Part shown: piece after piece, positions 1 through 8,858 of the stretch
Layout: each line of letters begins with the position of its first letter
Position numbering within the stretch: position 1 is the stretch's first letter
NCBI RefSeq assembly: GCF_026341275.1
Contig: NZ_JAIFZO010000002.1
Span: 5,796,118-5,860,117 of the forward strand
Direction: 5' to 3'
Source: Streptomyces ortus
GTDB taxonomy: Bacteria > Actinomycetota > Actinomycetes > Streptomycetales > Streptomycetaceae
Length of the DNA stretch: 64,000 nucleotides
Position numbers and translations under genes: made by a program
Notes under the pieces: model-generated
Databases searched by the model: none
Told to the model about the DNA's origin: nothing
What the model saw: only the letters and a program-made list of their open reading frames with translations

Positions 1-81
1 GGAACCACCGCGGGCACGGCCGGTGGAAGGTTGCGCCACGATAACGATCGGGACCGCCACAATCCGGCGGTTCATCGACGC

Positions 82-117
82 GTAACACGCACGTGCTCTT
101 CGTCACCCGGGCGAAAC
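82..117 (+). promoter_or_regulatory. Candidate GlnR operator upstream of amtB
   Basis: A GTCAC-N6-GAAAC element lies at 102-117, matching the known gTnAC-n6-GaAAC half-site pair of the actinobacterial nitrogen regulator GlnR. A further GTAAC half-site lies at 82-86. The position, about 120 bp before the amtB start, fits nitrogen control of amtB-glnK-glnD. The outer half-site pair is imperfect, so binding is inferred. Confidence 0.55.
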
Positions 118-235
118 ATGCAGGGGCTCCGGTCGAAACGGCGTTGCGCCAATCTCTGGCACATAACCGGCCCACCCCTCACAACCGCTCATGGCTTCGC
201 CCGCACGGGGCCGTACCAACGACGAGGAGACGCCG

Positions 236-1579
236 ATGGCACCAGCCATCACGCTTGCCGCAGACGCTCCCACGCTGTCTGCCGCCAACACCGGGTTCAT
301 GCTCATCTGTTCCGCCCTGGTGCTGATCATGACTCCCGGACTCGCCTTCTTCTACGGAGGCATGGTCAGGGTCAAGAGCACCTTGAACATGCTGATGATG
401 AGCTTCATCAGCATGGGGATCATCACGATCCTGTGGGTTCTCTACGGCTTCTCGATGGCCTTCGGCACCGACTCCGGCAGCATCGTCGGCTGGTCCTCGG
501 ACTTCGTCGGTCTCAGCGGCATCGGCAAGATGGAGCTGTGGGACGGCTACACCATCCCGATCTACGTCTTCGCCGTCTTCCAGCTGATGTTCGCGATCAT
601 CACGCCCGCCCTGATAAGCGGCGCTCTCGCCGACCGCGTGAAGTTCACCGCCTGGTCCCTGTTCATCGCCCTGTGGGCCACGATCGTGTACTTCCCGGTC
701 GCCCACTGGGTCTGGGGCACCGGCGGCTGGGCCTTCGAACTCGGCGTCATCGACTTCGCCGGTGGTACGGCGGTCCACATCAACGCGGGTGCCGCGGCGC
801 TCGGTGTGATCCTCGTGATCGGCAAGCGCGTCGGGTTCAAGAAGGACCCGATGCGCCCGCACAGCCTGCCGCTGGTGATGCTCGGCGCCGGTCTGCTGTG
901 GTTCGGCTGGTTCGGCTTCAACGCCGGTTCCTGGCTCGGCAACGACGACGGCGTCGGCGCGCTGATGTTCGTCAACACCCAGATCGCCACCGCCGCCGCC
1001 ATGCTCGCCTGGCTCGCCTACGAGAAGATCCGCCACGGCGCGTTCACCACCCTCGGCGCCGCCTCCGGCGCGGTCGCGGGTCTGGTCGCCATCACCCCGT
1101 CCGGCGGCGCGGTCTCCCCGCTCGGCGCGATCGCCGTGGGCGCCATCGCCGGTGTGCTCTGCGCCATGGCCGTCGGCCTCAAGTACAAGTTCGGCTACGA
1201 CGACTCGCTCGACGTCGTCGGCGTCCACCTCGTCGGCGGTGTCGCCGGCTCCCTGCTGATCGGCTTCTTCGCCACCGGCGGCGGCCAGTCCGACGCCGCG
1301 GGCCTCTTCTACGGCGGCGGCCTCGACCAGTTCTGGAAGCAGTGCGCCGGTGTCTTCGGTGTCCTCGCCTACTCCCTCGTGGCCTCCGCGGTGCTCGCCT
1401 TCCTGATCGACAAGACGATCGGGATGCGCGTTCCCGAGGACGTCGAGGTCGCGGGCATCGACCAGGAGGAGCACGCCGAGACCGCATACGACTTCAGCGG
1501 TGCCGGTGGCGGCGCCGCCACCCGTACCGTGCCGCCGGCCCCGGTCGCCGGTGCCGCGAGCAAGAAGGTGGACGCATGA
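236..1579 (+). CDS. amtB: Ammonium transporter AmtB
   Basis: This encodes a 447-residue polytopic membrane ammonium channel of the Amt/Mep/Rh family. It has about eleven hydrophobic segments. The family signature DFAGGTAVHINAG is at about residues 172-184, and a second conserved His lies near residue 329 in VGVHLVGG. I chose the ATG at 236 because GACGAGGAG sits just upstream; an in-frame start at 191 lacks such a site. The stop overlaps the glnK start by 4 nt (ATGA), so the two are translationally coupled. AmtB and its PII partner GlnK are classically co-transcribed, and GlnK plugs the AmtB trimer when nitrogen is plentiful. A GlnR-type box upstream suggests induction by nitrogen limitation. 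Confidence 0.96.
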   Translation: MAPAITLAADAPTLSAANTGFMLICSALVLIMTPGLAFFYGGMVRVKSTLNMLMMSFISMGIITILWVLYGFSMAFGTDSGSIVGWSSDFVGLSGIGKMELWDGYTIPIYVFAVFQLMFAIITPALISGALADRVKFTAWSLFIALWATIVYFPVAHWVWGTGGWAFELGVIDFAGGTAVHINAGAAALGVILVIGKRVGFKKDPMRPHSLPLVMLGAGLLWFGWFGFNAGSWLGNDDGVGALMFVNTQIATAAAMLAWLAYEKIRHGAFTTLGAASGAVAGLVAITPSGGAVSPLGAIAVGAIAGVLCAMAVGLKYKFGYDDSLDVVGVHLVGGVAGSLLIGFFATGGGQSDAAGLFYGGGLDQFWKQCAGVFGVLAYSLVASAVLAFLIDKTIGMRVPEDVEVAGIDQEEHAETAYDFSGAGGGAATRTVPPAPVAGAASKKVDA

Positions 1580-1914
1580 AGCTCATCACCGCCGTCGTCA
1601 AGCCCCACCGGCTCGACGAGATCAAGGAGGCCCTCCAGGCCTTCGGCGTCCACGGCCTCACGGTCACCGAGGCGAGCGGCTACGGTCGTCAGCGGGGCCA
1701 CACCGAGGTCTACCGCGGTGCCGAGTACACCGTCGACCTCGTTCCCAAGATCCGTATCGAGGTACTGGTCGAGGACGACGACGCCGAGCAGCTGCTCGAT
1801 GTCATCGTGAAGGCGGCCCGCACGGGCAAGATCGGCGACGGCAAGGTCTGGTCCGTCCCGGTCGACACGGCGGTCCGGGTCCGGACCGGCGAGCGCGGAC
1901 CCGACGCGCTGTAG
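1576..1914 (+). CDS. glnK: Nitrogen regulatory protein PII (GlnK type)
   Basis: This is a 112-residue PII signal transducer, the standard family length. It has the beta-alpha-beta core start MKLITAVVKP, the T-loop YRGAEYTVDLVPK carrying Tyr51, and the C-terminal signature KIGDGKVWSVPV. PII proteins bind ATP/ADP and 2-oxoglutarate and report nitrogen status. In Streptomyces, Tyr51 is adenylylated by GlnD, rather than uridylylated as in enterics. The start overlaps amtB by 4 nt, and glnD follows after 25 nt, so sensor, channel and modifying enzyme share one operon. The gene is often annotated glnB in this genus. Confidence 0.95.
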   Translation: MKLITAVVKPHRLDEIKEALQAFGVHGLTVTEASGYGRQRGHTEVYRGAEYTVDLVPKIRIEVLVEDDDAEQLLDVIVKAARTGKIGDGKVWSVPVDTAVRVRTGERGPDAL

Positions 1915-1939
1915 TCAGCAGACGAACAGGAGCCACTGG

Positions 1940-4393
1940 GTGACGAGTACGGACATGCGTACAGAAGCAGAGGACTCGGGACCCAGCGGTTACGCGGCGG
2001 CCCGGCTGCGCCTCCTCCAGGAGGGGGCGCGGTCCGGGCCGCCGCGCCGTTCGGCCCTCGCCGAACTGACCGACGACTGGCTCACCGGTCTCTTCGACGC
2101 GGGCGCCGAGAAACTGCGCGGCGTCTCGCTCGTCGCCGTCGGCGGTTACGGCCGCGGCGAGCTCTCCCCGCGCAGCGACCTCGACCTGCTGCTCCTGCAC
2201 GACGGCGGCGCCGACCCGGGCGCGATCGCCTCCCTCGCCGACCGCATCTGGTACCCGGTCTGGGACCTCGGCCTCGACCTCGACCACTCCGTCCGCACCC
2301 CCGCCGAGGCGCGGAAGACCGCGGGCGAGGACCTCAAGGTGCAGCTCGGACTGCTCGACGCCCGGCACATCGCCGGCGACCTCGGTCTGACCGCCTCCCT
2401 GCGTACGACCGTCCTCGCCGACTGGCGCAACCAGGCGCCGAAACGTCTCCCCGAACTCCAGGAACTGTGCGCCGAGCGAGCCGAGCGCCAGGGCGAACTG
2501 CAGTACCTCCTCGAACCCGACCTCAAGGAGGCCCGCGGCGGCCTGCGCGACGCCACCGCGCTGCGTGCCGTCGCCGCCTCCTGGCTCGCCGACGCCCCGC
2601 GCGAGGGCCTGGCCGACGCCCGCAAGAGCCTCCTCGACGTCCGTGACGCCCTGCACCTGGCCACCGGCCGAGCCACCGACCGCCTGGCCCTCCAGGAACA
2701 GGACCAGGTCGCCGCGGAACTCGGCCTCCTCGACGCCGACACCCTGCTCCGCCAGGTGTACGAGGCCGCCCGCGTCGTCTCGTACGCCAGCGATGTCACC
2801 TGGCGCGAGGTGGGGCGCGTGCTGCGGTCGCGCGCCGTACGACCGCGGCTGCGGGCCATGCTCGGCGGTGGCAAACCCGCTCCCGAACGCTCCCCGCTGG
2901 CCGAGGGCGTCGTCGAGCAGGACGGCGAGGTCGTCCTCGCGCGTGCCGCCCGCCCCGACCGCGACCCCGTACTGCCGCTGCGCGCCGCCGCCGCTGCCGC
3001 CCAGGCGGGACTGCCGCTCTCGCTGCACGCGGTCCGCCGGATGGCCGCCGCGGCCCGCCCGCTGCCCACCCCGTGGCCCGCCGAGGCCCGCCAGCAGCTC
3101 ATCACCCTGCTCGGCTCAGGACCCTCGACCATCGAGGTCTGGGAGGCCCTGGAGGCGGAGGGGCTGATCACCCGGCTGCTGCCCGACTGGGAGCGCGTCC
3201 GCTGCCGGCCGCAGCGCAACGCCGTCCACATCTGGACCGTCGACCGCCACCTGATCGAGACGGCGGTCCGCGCCGCCGAGTTCACCCGCCGCGTCCACCG
3301 CCCCGACCTCCTGCTGGTCGCGGCCCTGCTGCACGACATCGGCAAGGGCTGGCCCGGCGACCACTCCGTGGCCGGCGAGATCATCGCCCGCGACGTGGCG
3401 GCCCGCATCGGCTTCGACCGCACCGACGTGGCCACCCTCGCCACCCTCGTACGCCATCACCTGCTCCTCGTCGAGACGGCGACCAGACGTGACCTGGAGG
3501 ACCCGGCGACCGTACGCGCGGTCGCCGAGGCCGTCGGCTCGCAGGGCACGCTGGAACTCCTGCACGCGCTCACCGAGGCGGACGCGCTCGCCACCGGCCC
3601 CGCCGCCTGGTCCTCCTGGCGCGCCTCCCTCGTCGCGGACCTGGTGAAGCGGGTCTCCGCCGCGCTCGCCGGGGACGACTCCGAGGAGCCCGAGGCCGCG
3701 GCACCCACCGCCGAACAGGAACGGCTCGCCATCGAGGCGTTCCGCACCGGCGGCCCCGTACTCGCGCTGCGGGCCCAGACCGAACCGCCGGCCGAGGAGC
3801 CGGCCGAGGACCGGGATCCCGAACCCCTCGGCGTGGAACTGCTCATCGCGGTACCGGACCAGAAGGGCGTCCTGCCGGCCGTGGCGGGCGTCCTCGCCAT
3901 GCACCGGCTCACCGTGCGGACGGCGGAACTGCGGGCGCTGGACCTGCCCGACGGCGTCCCCGGCTCGGTCCTGCTGCTCGACTGGCGGGTCGCCGCCGAG
4001 TACGGGTCCCTGCCGCAGGCCGCCCGCCTGCGCGCCGATCTCGTACGCGCCCTCGACGGCTCCCTCGACATCGCCGGACGCCTCGCCGAGCGGGACGCCG
4101 CCTACCCCCGCCGACGGGGCATCGTGGCGCCGGCGGCCCGGGTGAGCGTGGCCTCCACCGCGTCCCGGCTCGCCACGGTCATCGAGGTGCGCGCGCACGA
4201 CGCCCCGGGGCTGCTGCACCGGATCGGGCGCGCGCTGGACGGCGCGCAGGTGCGGGTGCGCAGTGCGCACGTGTCCACGCTCGGGGCGAACGCGGTGGAC
4301 GCCTTCTACGTCACCGGGCCCGAAGGGCTGCCGCTGCCGGGGGACCAGGCGGCGACGCTCGCGCGGGCGCTGGAGGACACGCTGCGGGAGTGA
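1940..4393 (+). CDS. glnD: PII nucleotidyltransferase / HD / ACT protein GlnD
   Basis: This 817-residue bifunctional enzyme modifies and demodifies PII. An N-terminal nucleotidyltransferase motif GGYGRGELSPRSDLD lies at residues 68-82. The HD phosphohydrolase motif LLHDIGKGWPGDHS is at about 462-475. Two ACT domains, which sense glutamine, occupy about 630-700 and 745-817. The GTG start at 1940 has CAGGAG a few bases upstream. In Streptomyces GlnD acts as an adenylyltransferase on GlnK, so the annotation 'uridylyltransferase' would be historical. It ends the amtB-glnK-glnD operon and is followed by a long hairpin. The ~120-residue linker between HD and ACT domains is Ala/Glu-rich. Confidence 0.93.
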   Translation: MTSTDMRTEAEDSGPSGYAAARLRLLQEGARSGPPRRSALAELTDDWLTGLFDAGAEKLRGVSLVAVGGYGRGELSPRSDLDLLLLHDGGADPGAIASLADRIWYPVWDLGLDLDHSVRTPAEARKTAGEDLKVQLGLLDARHIAGDLGLTASLRTTVLADWRNQAPKRLPELQELCAERAERQGELQYLLEPDLKEARGGLRDATALRAVAASWLADAPREGLADARKSLLDVRDALHLATGRATDRLALQEQDQVAAELGLLDADTLLRQVYEAARVVSYASDVTWREVGRVLRSRAVRPRLRAMLGGGKPAPERSPLAEGVVEQDGEVVLARAARPDRDPVLPLRAAAAAAQAGLPLSLHAVRRMAAAARPLPTPWPAEARQQLITLLGSGPSTIEVWEALEAEGLITRLLPDWERVRCRPQRNAVHIWTVDRHLIETAVRAAEFTRRVHRPDLLLVAALLHDIGKGWPGDHSVAGEIIARDVAARIGFDRTDVATLATLVRHHLLLVETATRRDLEDPATVRAVAEAVGSQGTLELLHALTEADALATGPAAWSSWRASLVADLVKRVSAALAGDDSEEPEAAAPTAEQERLAIEAFRTGGPVLALRAQTEPPAEEPAEDRDPEPLGVELLIAVPDQKGVLPAVAGVLAMHRLTVRTAELRALDLPDGVPGSVLLLDWRVAAEYGSLPQAARLRADLVRALDGSLDIAGRLAERDAAYPRRRGIVAPAARVSVASTASRLATVIEVRAHDAPGLLHRIGRALDGAQVRVRSAHVSTLGANAVDAFYVTGPEGLPLPGDQAATLARALEDTLRE

Positions 4394-4400
4394 GGGCGCG

Positions 4401-4466
4401 CTCCACCCGGCCCGTGCCACCACCCCGCGCTCCCTCGGGGGCCGAAGCCGGCACGACCGGGTGGAG
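4401..4466 (+). terminator. Long hairpin after glnD
   Basis: CTCCACCCGG at 4401-4410 pairs with CCGGGTGGAG at 4457-4466. An inner stem, CGTGCC at 4413-4418 with GGCACG at 4450-4455, extends it. It begins 7 nt after the glnD stop and has no T-tract, as is usual for Streptomyces terminators. Confidence 0.6.
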
Positions 4467-4485
4467 ACCCTTTCTGGTGCGGGCA

Positions 4486-4491
4486 GATACT
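4486..4491 (+). promoter_or_regulatory. Candidate -10 box for ffh
   Basis: GATACT resembles the HrdB-type -10 consensus. It lies 52 nt before the GTG start of ffh and just downstream of the glnD terminator hairpin. No clear -35 was recognised. Confidence 0.35.
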
Positions 4492-4542
4492 CTGGAGGGC
4501 GGACCTGCCCCCCTGCCCCCTACTTGAGGATTCGCGACCGCC

Positions 4543-6096
4543 GTGTTCGACACTCTCTCCGATCGCCTCGCAGCGACATTCAAGAACCTTCGCGGCAAGG
4601 GGCGCCTGTCCGAGGCGGACATCGACGCCACCGCGCGCGAGATCCGTATCGCCCTGCTGGAAGCGGACGTCGCGCTGCCGGTCGTCCGGGCCTTCATCAA
4701 GCAGGTCAAGGAGAGGGCCGTCGGGGCCGAGGTGTCGCAGGCCCTCAACCCCGCCCAGCAGGTCATCAAGATCGTCAACGAGGAGCTCGTCGGCATCCTC
4801 GGCGGCGAGACCCGGCGGCTGCGCTTCGCGAAGCAGCCGCCCACCGTGATCATGCTCGCGGGTCTGCAGGGTGCCGGTAAGACCACGCTCGCCGGAAAGC
4901 TCGGCAAGTGGCTGCAGGGCCAGGGACACGCACCGCTGCTCGTCGCGTGCGACCTCCAGCGCCCGAACGCGGTGAACCAGCTGAGCGTCGTCGGCGAGCG
5001 CGCGGGCGTCGGCGTCTACGCGCCCCAGCCGGGCAACGGCGTCGGCGACCCGGTCCAGGTCGCCAAGGACTCCATCGAGTACGCGAAGCAGAAGCAGCAC
5101 GACGTCGTCATCGTCGACACCGCGGGCCGCCTCGGTATCGACGCCGAGCTGATGCAGCAGGCCGCCGACATCCGCGACGCGGTCTCGCCGGACGAGATCC
5201 TCTTCGTCGTCGACGCGATGGTCGGCCAGGACGCGGTCAACACCGCGGAGGCCTTCCGCGACGGTGTCGGCTTCGACGGCGTGGTCCTCTCCAAGCTCGA
5301 CGGCGACGCCCGCGGTGGTGCGGCGCTCTCCATCGCGCATGTCACCGGCCGCCAGATCATGTTCGCCTCCAACGGCGAGAAGCTGGACGACTTCGACGCG
5401 TTCCACCCGGACCGCATGGCGTCCCGCATCCTCGGCATGGGCGACATGCTCACGCTGATCGAGAAGGCCGAGCAGACCTTCTCGCAGCAGGAGGCCGAGG
5501 CCATGGCCTCGAAGCTGGCCTCCAAGAAGGGCGCGGACTTCACGCTCGACGACTTCCTGGCCCAGATGGAGCAGGTCAGGAAGATGGGCTCCATCTCCAA
5601 GCTGCTCGGCATGCTGCCCGGCATGGGCCAGATCAAGGACCAGATCAGCAACCTCGACGAGCGCGACGTCGACCGCACGGCCGCGATCATCAAGTCGATG
5701 ACCCCGGCCGAGCGTCAGGACGCGACGATCATCAACGGCTCGCGGCGGGCCCGTATCGCCAAGGGTTCCGGCGTCGAGGTCAGCGCGGTCAAGGGCCTGG
5801 TCGAGCGGTTCTTCGAGGCCCGCAAGATGATGTCCCGCATGGCCCAGGGCGGCGGCATGCCGGGGATGCCCGGTATGCCGGGCATGGGCGGCGGGGCCGG
5901 CCGGACGAAGAAGCAGCCCAAGAAGAGCAAGGGCAAGCAGCGCTCCGGCAACCCGATGAAGCGCAAGCAGCAGGAGGAAGAGGCCGCGGCGCGGCGGGAG
6001 GCCGGGGGCCAGGCGGGCGGCGCGCTCGGCCTGCCGGGCGGCCAGCAGCCGCAGAACTTCGAACTCCCCGACGAGTTCAAGAAGTTCATGGGCTAG
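4543..6096 (+). CDS. ffh: Signal recognition particle protein Ffh
   Basis: This is the SRP54-type GTPase that binds 4.5S/SRP RNA and signal peptides and docks ribosomes at FtsY. The 517 residues show an N-terminal helical bundle and the P-loop GLQGAGKTT at about 107-115. DTAGR lies near 192, and SKLDGDARGG takes the place of the usual TKLDG element. The Met-rich M domain ends in a Gly/Met run (GGGMPGMPGMPGMGGG) and a basic Lys/Arg tail. The start is GTG at 4543. The C-terminal tail is longer and more charged than in E. coli Ffh, which is common in actinobacteria. It stands alone, between the glnD hairpin and a convergent methyltransferase gene. Confidence 0.96.
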   Translation: MFDTLSDRLAATFKNLRGKGRLSEADIDATAREIRIALLEADVALPVVRAFIKQVKERAVGAEVSQALNPAQQVIKIVNEELVGILGGETRRLRFAKQPPTVIMLAGLQGAGKTTLAGKLGKWLQGQGHAPLLVACDLQRPNAVNQLSVVGERAGVGVYAPQPGNGVGDPVQVAKDSIEYAKQKQHDVVIVDTAGRLGIDAELMQQAADIRDAVSPDEILFVVDAMVGQDAVNTAEAFRDGVGFDGVVLSKLDGDARGGAALSIAHVTGRQIMFASNGEKLDDFDAFHPDRMASRILGMGDMLTLIEKAEQTFSQQEAEAMASKLASKKGADFTLDDFLAQMEQVRKMGSISKLLGMLPGMGQIKDQISNLDERDVDRTAAIIKSMTPAERQDATIINGSRRARIAKGSGVEVSAVKGLVERFFEARKMMSRMAQGGGMPGMPGMPGMGGGAGRTKKQPKKSKGKQRSGNPMKRKQQEEEAAARREAGGQAGGALGLPGGQQPQNFELPDEFKKFMG

Positions 6097-6137
6097 CTCA
6101 CTGATCACCGCCTCGGGGGCCAGCCCCCGAACCCCCG

Positions 6138-6195
6138 GTCCTCACGCCGGACGGGCTGAAGACGCGCGTCTTCAGCCCGTCCGGCGTTTGAGGAC
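6138..6195. terminator. Large palindrome between convergent genes
   Basis: Bases 6145-6186 form a perfect 42-bp palindrome (two 21-nt arms, no loop) centred on GACGC/GCGTC. Outer arms GTCCTCA (6138-6144) and TGAGGAC (6189-6195) extend it across a 2-nt bulge. It lies 41 bp after ffh and 118 bp after the end of the convergent methyltransferase gene, so a bidirectional terminator is likely. Similar elements recur in Streptomyces intergenic DNA. Confidence 0.65.
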
Positions 6196-6303
6196 GAGCG
6201 CGCAGCGCGATACGGGGGCGAGGGGGCGCAGCCCCCATGCAGTGACGGGAAGGGTAGGGGCGGCGGGGGCGCAGAACACCCCCACGCCCCCGCGTGCCGC
6301 CCC

Positions 6304-7170
6304 TCAGCCCGTCCGAGCCACCAGATACCGGAACACGTTCGGCATCCACACCGTCCCGTCCCGCCGCCTGTACGGATGCAGCGCCTCCCGCACCTCCTTG
6401 TCGACCTGATCGGGATCCGTCGCGGCGACGGCCGCGTCGAACAGCCCCGTGGACAGCAGTCCCCGCACCGCGTTGTCCTCGTCGGCGTACCCGAAGGGAC
6501 AGGCGACCCGCCCGGACCCGTCGGGCCGCAGCCCGGCCCGAAGCGCCACCTCCTCCAGGTCGTCACGGTGAGCCGGACGCCAACCGCCCTTGCCCCGCAA
6601 GGGATCCGCCAGCTTCGCGGCGACCCCCAGCACCGAGGAGGTGGCACACCGCTCCGGAGGTCCCCAGCCCGCGAGCACCACGGGAACCCCTCGGCCGACG
6701 AGCGGACTCGCCGCCGTCAGTGCCGCGGTGAGCCCTGCGGAGTCGCCGCCCACGCACCCGACCGGCTCGAAAGCGGTCACCAGGTTGTACGCGGCCGTCG
6801 TCGCGTCGTCGATCTCCGTCGGTTCCCCGTCCGCCAGCCGCGCACCGGCACGCGCGCGCGTGCCCCGTGCCTCGGCCGCAGTGGGGAGCAGCCGCTCCCG
6901 CGCGAGAGCCAGTCGCTCCGGCGCGTGGGCCTGCAGACCGGTGACCGACGCGCCCCGCGCGGCGGCCATCAGCAACGCCAGGCCGGACCCGCAGCCGAGC
7001 CCCAACAGCCTGGTCGAGGAACCCACTTCGAGTCGCTCGTAGACGGCCTCGTAGAGCGGTACGAGCATCCGCTCCTGAATCTCGGCCCAGTCACGCGCGC
7101 GTGCCCACTGATCCACCTGGGGCGCGGCCCCCGAGTGAGGTAGGTGCTGCCGCACGAGCGTAGGTGTCAT
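6304..7170 (-). CDS. Class I SAM-dependent methyltransferase
   Basis: The 288-residue protein has the S-adenosylmethionine-binding motif I LLGLGCGSGLALLMAA at about residues 54-69, preceded by a helical segment with YEAVYERLEVG. A Rossmann-like methyltransferase domain follows, and the protein ends in PNVFRYLVARTG. The substrate cannot be deduced. The ATG at 7170 opens the gene; the upstream Shine-Dalgarno is weak. It is convergent with ffh and divergent from the gene-poor stretch to its right. No transferase or biosynthetic partner lies nearby, so it is probably a stand-alone enzyme. Confidence 0.8.
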   Translation of the reverse strand: MTPTLVRQHLPHSGAAPQVDQWARARDWAEIQERMLVPLYEAVYERLEVGSSTRLLGLGCGSGLALLMAAARGASVTGLQAHAPERLALARERLLPTAAEARGTRARAGARLADGEPTEIDDATTAAYNLVTAFEPVGCVGGDSAGLTAALTAASPLVGRGVPVVLAGWGPPERCATSSVLGVAAKLADPLRGKGGWRPAHRDDLEEVALRAGLRPDGSGRVACPFGYADEDNAVRGLLSTGLFDAAVAATDPDQVDKEVREALHPYRRRDGTVWMPNVFRYLVARTG

Positions 7171-7930
7171 CGAATGTGCCCCAATCCGCCGAGAGTTGCG
7201 TTCGTGCCCGGTTCCTTCACCCCCGTGCAGTGCGCTCGCACTCCCCCCGTATGCCAGGAAACTCCGCGCTCGTCGTGGCGTCCAGGGGTTGCGGAGCCCG
7301 GTTTGCGTACCATCGGCGCACGCCGCGAGAATTCACATACCGGCAACATGTGCGCCAACCGCTCCTTGTCGTTCGGCGGGCGGATGTCATCCGGTGTCGT
7401 CCGGTGTCATCCGGCGCGGACGTGCCCGCGCGGCGGGTGGCCGGTTCGTGTCGTATGGCGATGACAGCGGGTCGCGGGTGCCGCCGTGCCCGGCCCCGCA
7501 AGTCGGCGGTTCCCGCCGTCGGAGGCGACGACGCGGTTCCGGCCAAGGTCCACGAACTCGCCGACGGTCCGGCGCGCGGGACCGTACGGTGTCTGGTGGC
7601 CAGGGACGGGCCGGTGCCCCCGGTGGACGACGCACCCGGTAACGTCGCTGTCGTCGCCCGCCTCGACCGGGTCCCGGCATTCCGCCGCGAGAAGGACCGA
7701 AACGCCTCTTGCGCATCCGCCGACCCCAGGTGCCCCGGTACGCGTACAGCGCCTACTGGCCCGGACGTACGCGTCACTACGTACCGGCTGGGTGTGAACT
7801 GTGAGGCTTCTCCGCAGATCAGCGCACCCGCCCTCGTCAGGACGCATCAGCGGCAACTGACGGGTACGTGCAAAATATTTGGGATGCCCCGGAATAGGAA
7901 CACAGAGGCACCTCGGCTCGTTGTCATTAC
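7171..7930. other. 760-bp stretch with no convincing gene
   Basis: All frames lack a recognisable protein family. The region has mixed composition, including a less GC-rich part near 7320-7370. From about 7498 to 7700 one plus-strand frame has coding-like third-position GC and a plausible peptide (for example VPAKVHELADG), but no recognisable start signal or homology, so it may be a decayed gene. It must also hold the promoters of the methyltransferase (minus) and the SprT-like gene (plus). Confidence 0.5.
7385..7414 (+). repeat. Three 10-bp direct repeats
   Basis: TGTCATCCGG, TGTCGTCCGG and TGTCATCCGG follow one another without spacing. They lie about 215 bp upstream of the methyltransferase start, in otherwise unexplained DNA. 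Phasing of 10 bp would place them on one DNA face, as for an operator array. No regulator is identified. Confidence 0.6.
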
Positions 7931-8527
7931 GTGAGCACGACACCACCTGTTCTCGCCGCAGAGCTGGCAGGGGCGTGGGCCGACATTCAGCGGCACCACC
8001 CCGAGCTGCCCGATCTTGCCGCGCCAGAGTCCCTGATCGGGGAGTCGTCGTCCGCCTGCGGACACGAACTCTCCTTCGAACGACTGCTTCACGAGGCAGT
8101 CCACGGCATCGCCGCCGCCCGAGGTGTCCGCGACACCTCCCGCGCCGGCCGGTACCACAACCGCAGATTCCTCGCGATCGCCGAGGAGTTGGGACTGGAC
8201 CACCCCGAGGAACCGCATCCCAGCAGCGGCTTCTCACTGGTCACGCTCAACCCCGAGGCGAAGCGGCGCTACCGCCCGACGATCGAGCGGCTGCAGCGCG
8301 CCCTGAAGGCGCACACGGTCGCGACCGCCGCCGACACGGCCCGCAGCTTCCGGGGCCCGGCCGCCCGGCACGGCTCCTCCGGAGGGGGCGTGCGCGTGAA
8401 GGCGGTCTGCGACTGCGGGCGCAACGTCCGCGTCGTCCCGTCGGTCCTCGCGCAGGCGCCGATCATGTGCGGAGGGTGCGGGAAGCCGTTCCGCATCCCG
8501 GAGGTGGTCGGCGCGGCAGCGGGCTGA
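7931..8527 (+). CDS. SprT-like zinc metalloprotein with zinc ribbon
   Basis: This is a 198-residue protein of unknown function. The zincin motif HEAVH is at residues 54-58. A third candidate zinc ligand follows in RAGRYHNRRF (His76), a spacing like SprT/Spartan domains. The C-terminus has a four-Cys ribbon, CDCG...CGGCG, at about residues 159-179. SprT-like proteins are DNA-protein crosslink proteases in eukaryotes; bacterial roles are poorly defined. The start is GTG at 7931 without a clear Shine-Dalgarno. The gene precedes rpsP by 331 bp and seems to be its own unit. The motif assignment is mine by eye, and catalytic activity is inferred. Confidence 0.65.
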   Translation: MSTTPPVLAAELAGAWADIQRHHPELPDLAAPESLIGESSSACGHELSFERLLHEAVHGIAAARGVRDTSRAGRYHNRRFLAIAEELGLDHPEEPHPSSGFSLVTLNPEAKRRYRPTIERLQRALKAHTVATAADTARSFRGPAARHGSSGGGVRVKAVCDCGRNVRVVPSVLAQAPIMCGGCGKPFRIPEVVGAAAG

Positions 8528-8858
8528 GCGGACGGCTGACACAGCGGCGGGCCGTCGTCCCGCCGGGGTGGTGCGGAAGAGCGCGGCGGTACTTCGTGGG
8601 TACCGGGTCGTGCGACGGCCCACCTCGACGGCGACACCCGTACCGGGCCCGGTGGCACCACGGGCCGGCCCGGGGCTGCCCGCGACCGCCCCGGTCGAGG
8701 GGCCCCTTCGGGGTGTGGCAGAATGGTCAGCTGTACTCGCAGCCGCACAGGACCCCTCTCTCCTCCGGCTGACGCGTCCATCGGGCACTCGGGTACCGCA
8801 ACCCCACGCGGCAATCTCGCCGTGCCCAACCCCGTCAAGACCAGGAGACACCACTTCC
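8528..8858 (+). promoter_or_regulatory. rpsP upstream region and candidate promoter
   Basis: This gap holds no gene. CAGAAT at 8719-8724, inside TGGCAGAATGG, is a plausible -10 element, which would give rpsP a leader of about 130 nt. A short GGGGCC/GGCCCC-rich hairpin lies just before it (8697-8712). The leader could carry ribosomal-protein autoregulation, but no known motif was recognised. Confidence 0.4.

Noticed and set aside
31..1914. A plus-strand frame covering amtB that joins the PII sequence at its end
   Set aside because: It is Arg/His-rich nonsense until it meets glnK in frame; the real genes are amtB in another frame and glnK from 1576.
7164..7934. A 256-residue plus-strand reading across the gap before the SprT-like gene
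   Set aside because: No family, no start signal and mixed composition; only its middle part looks faintly coding, so I report it as a possible relic, not a gene.
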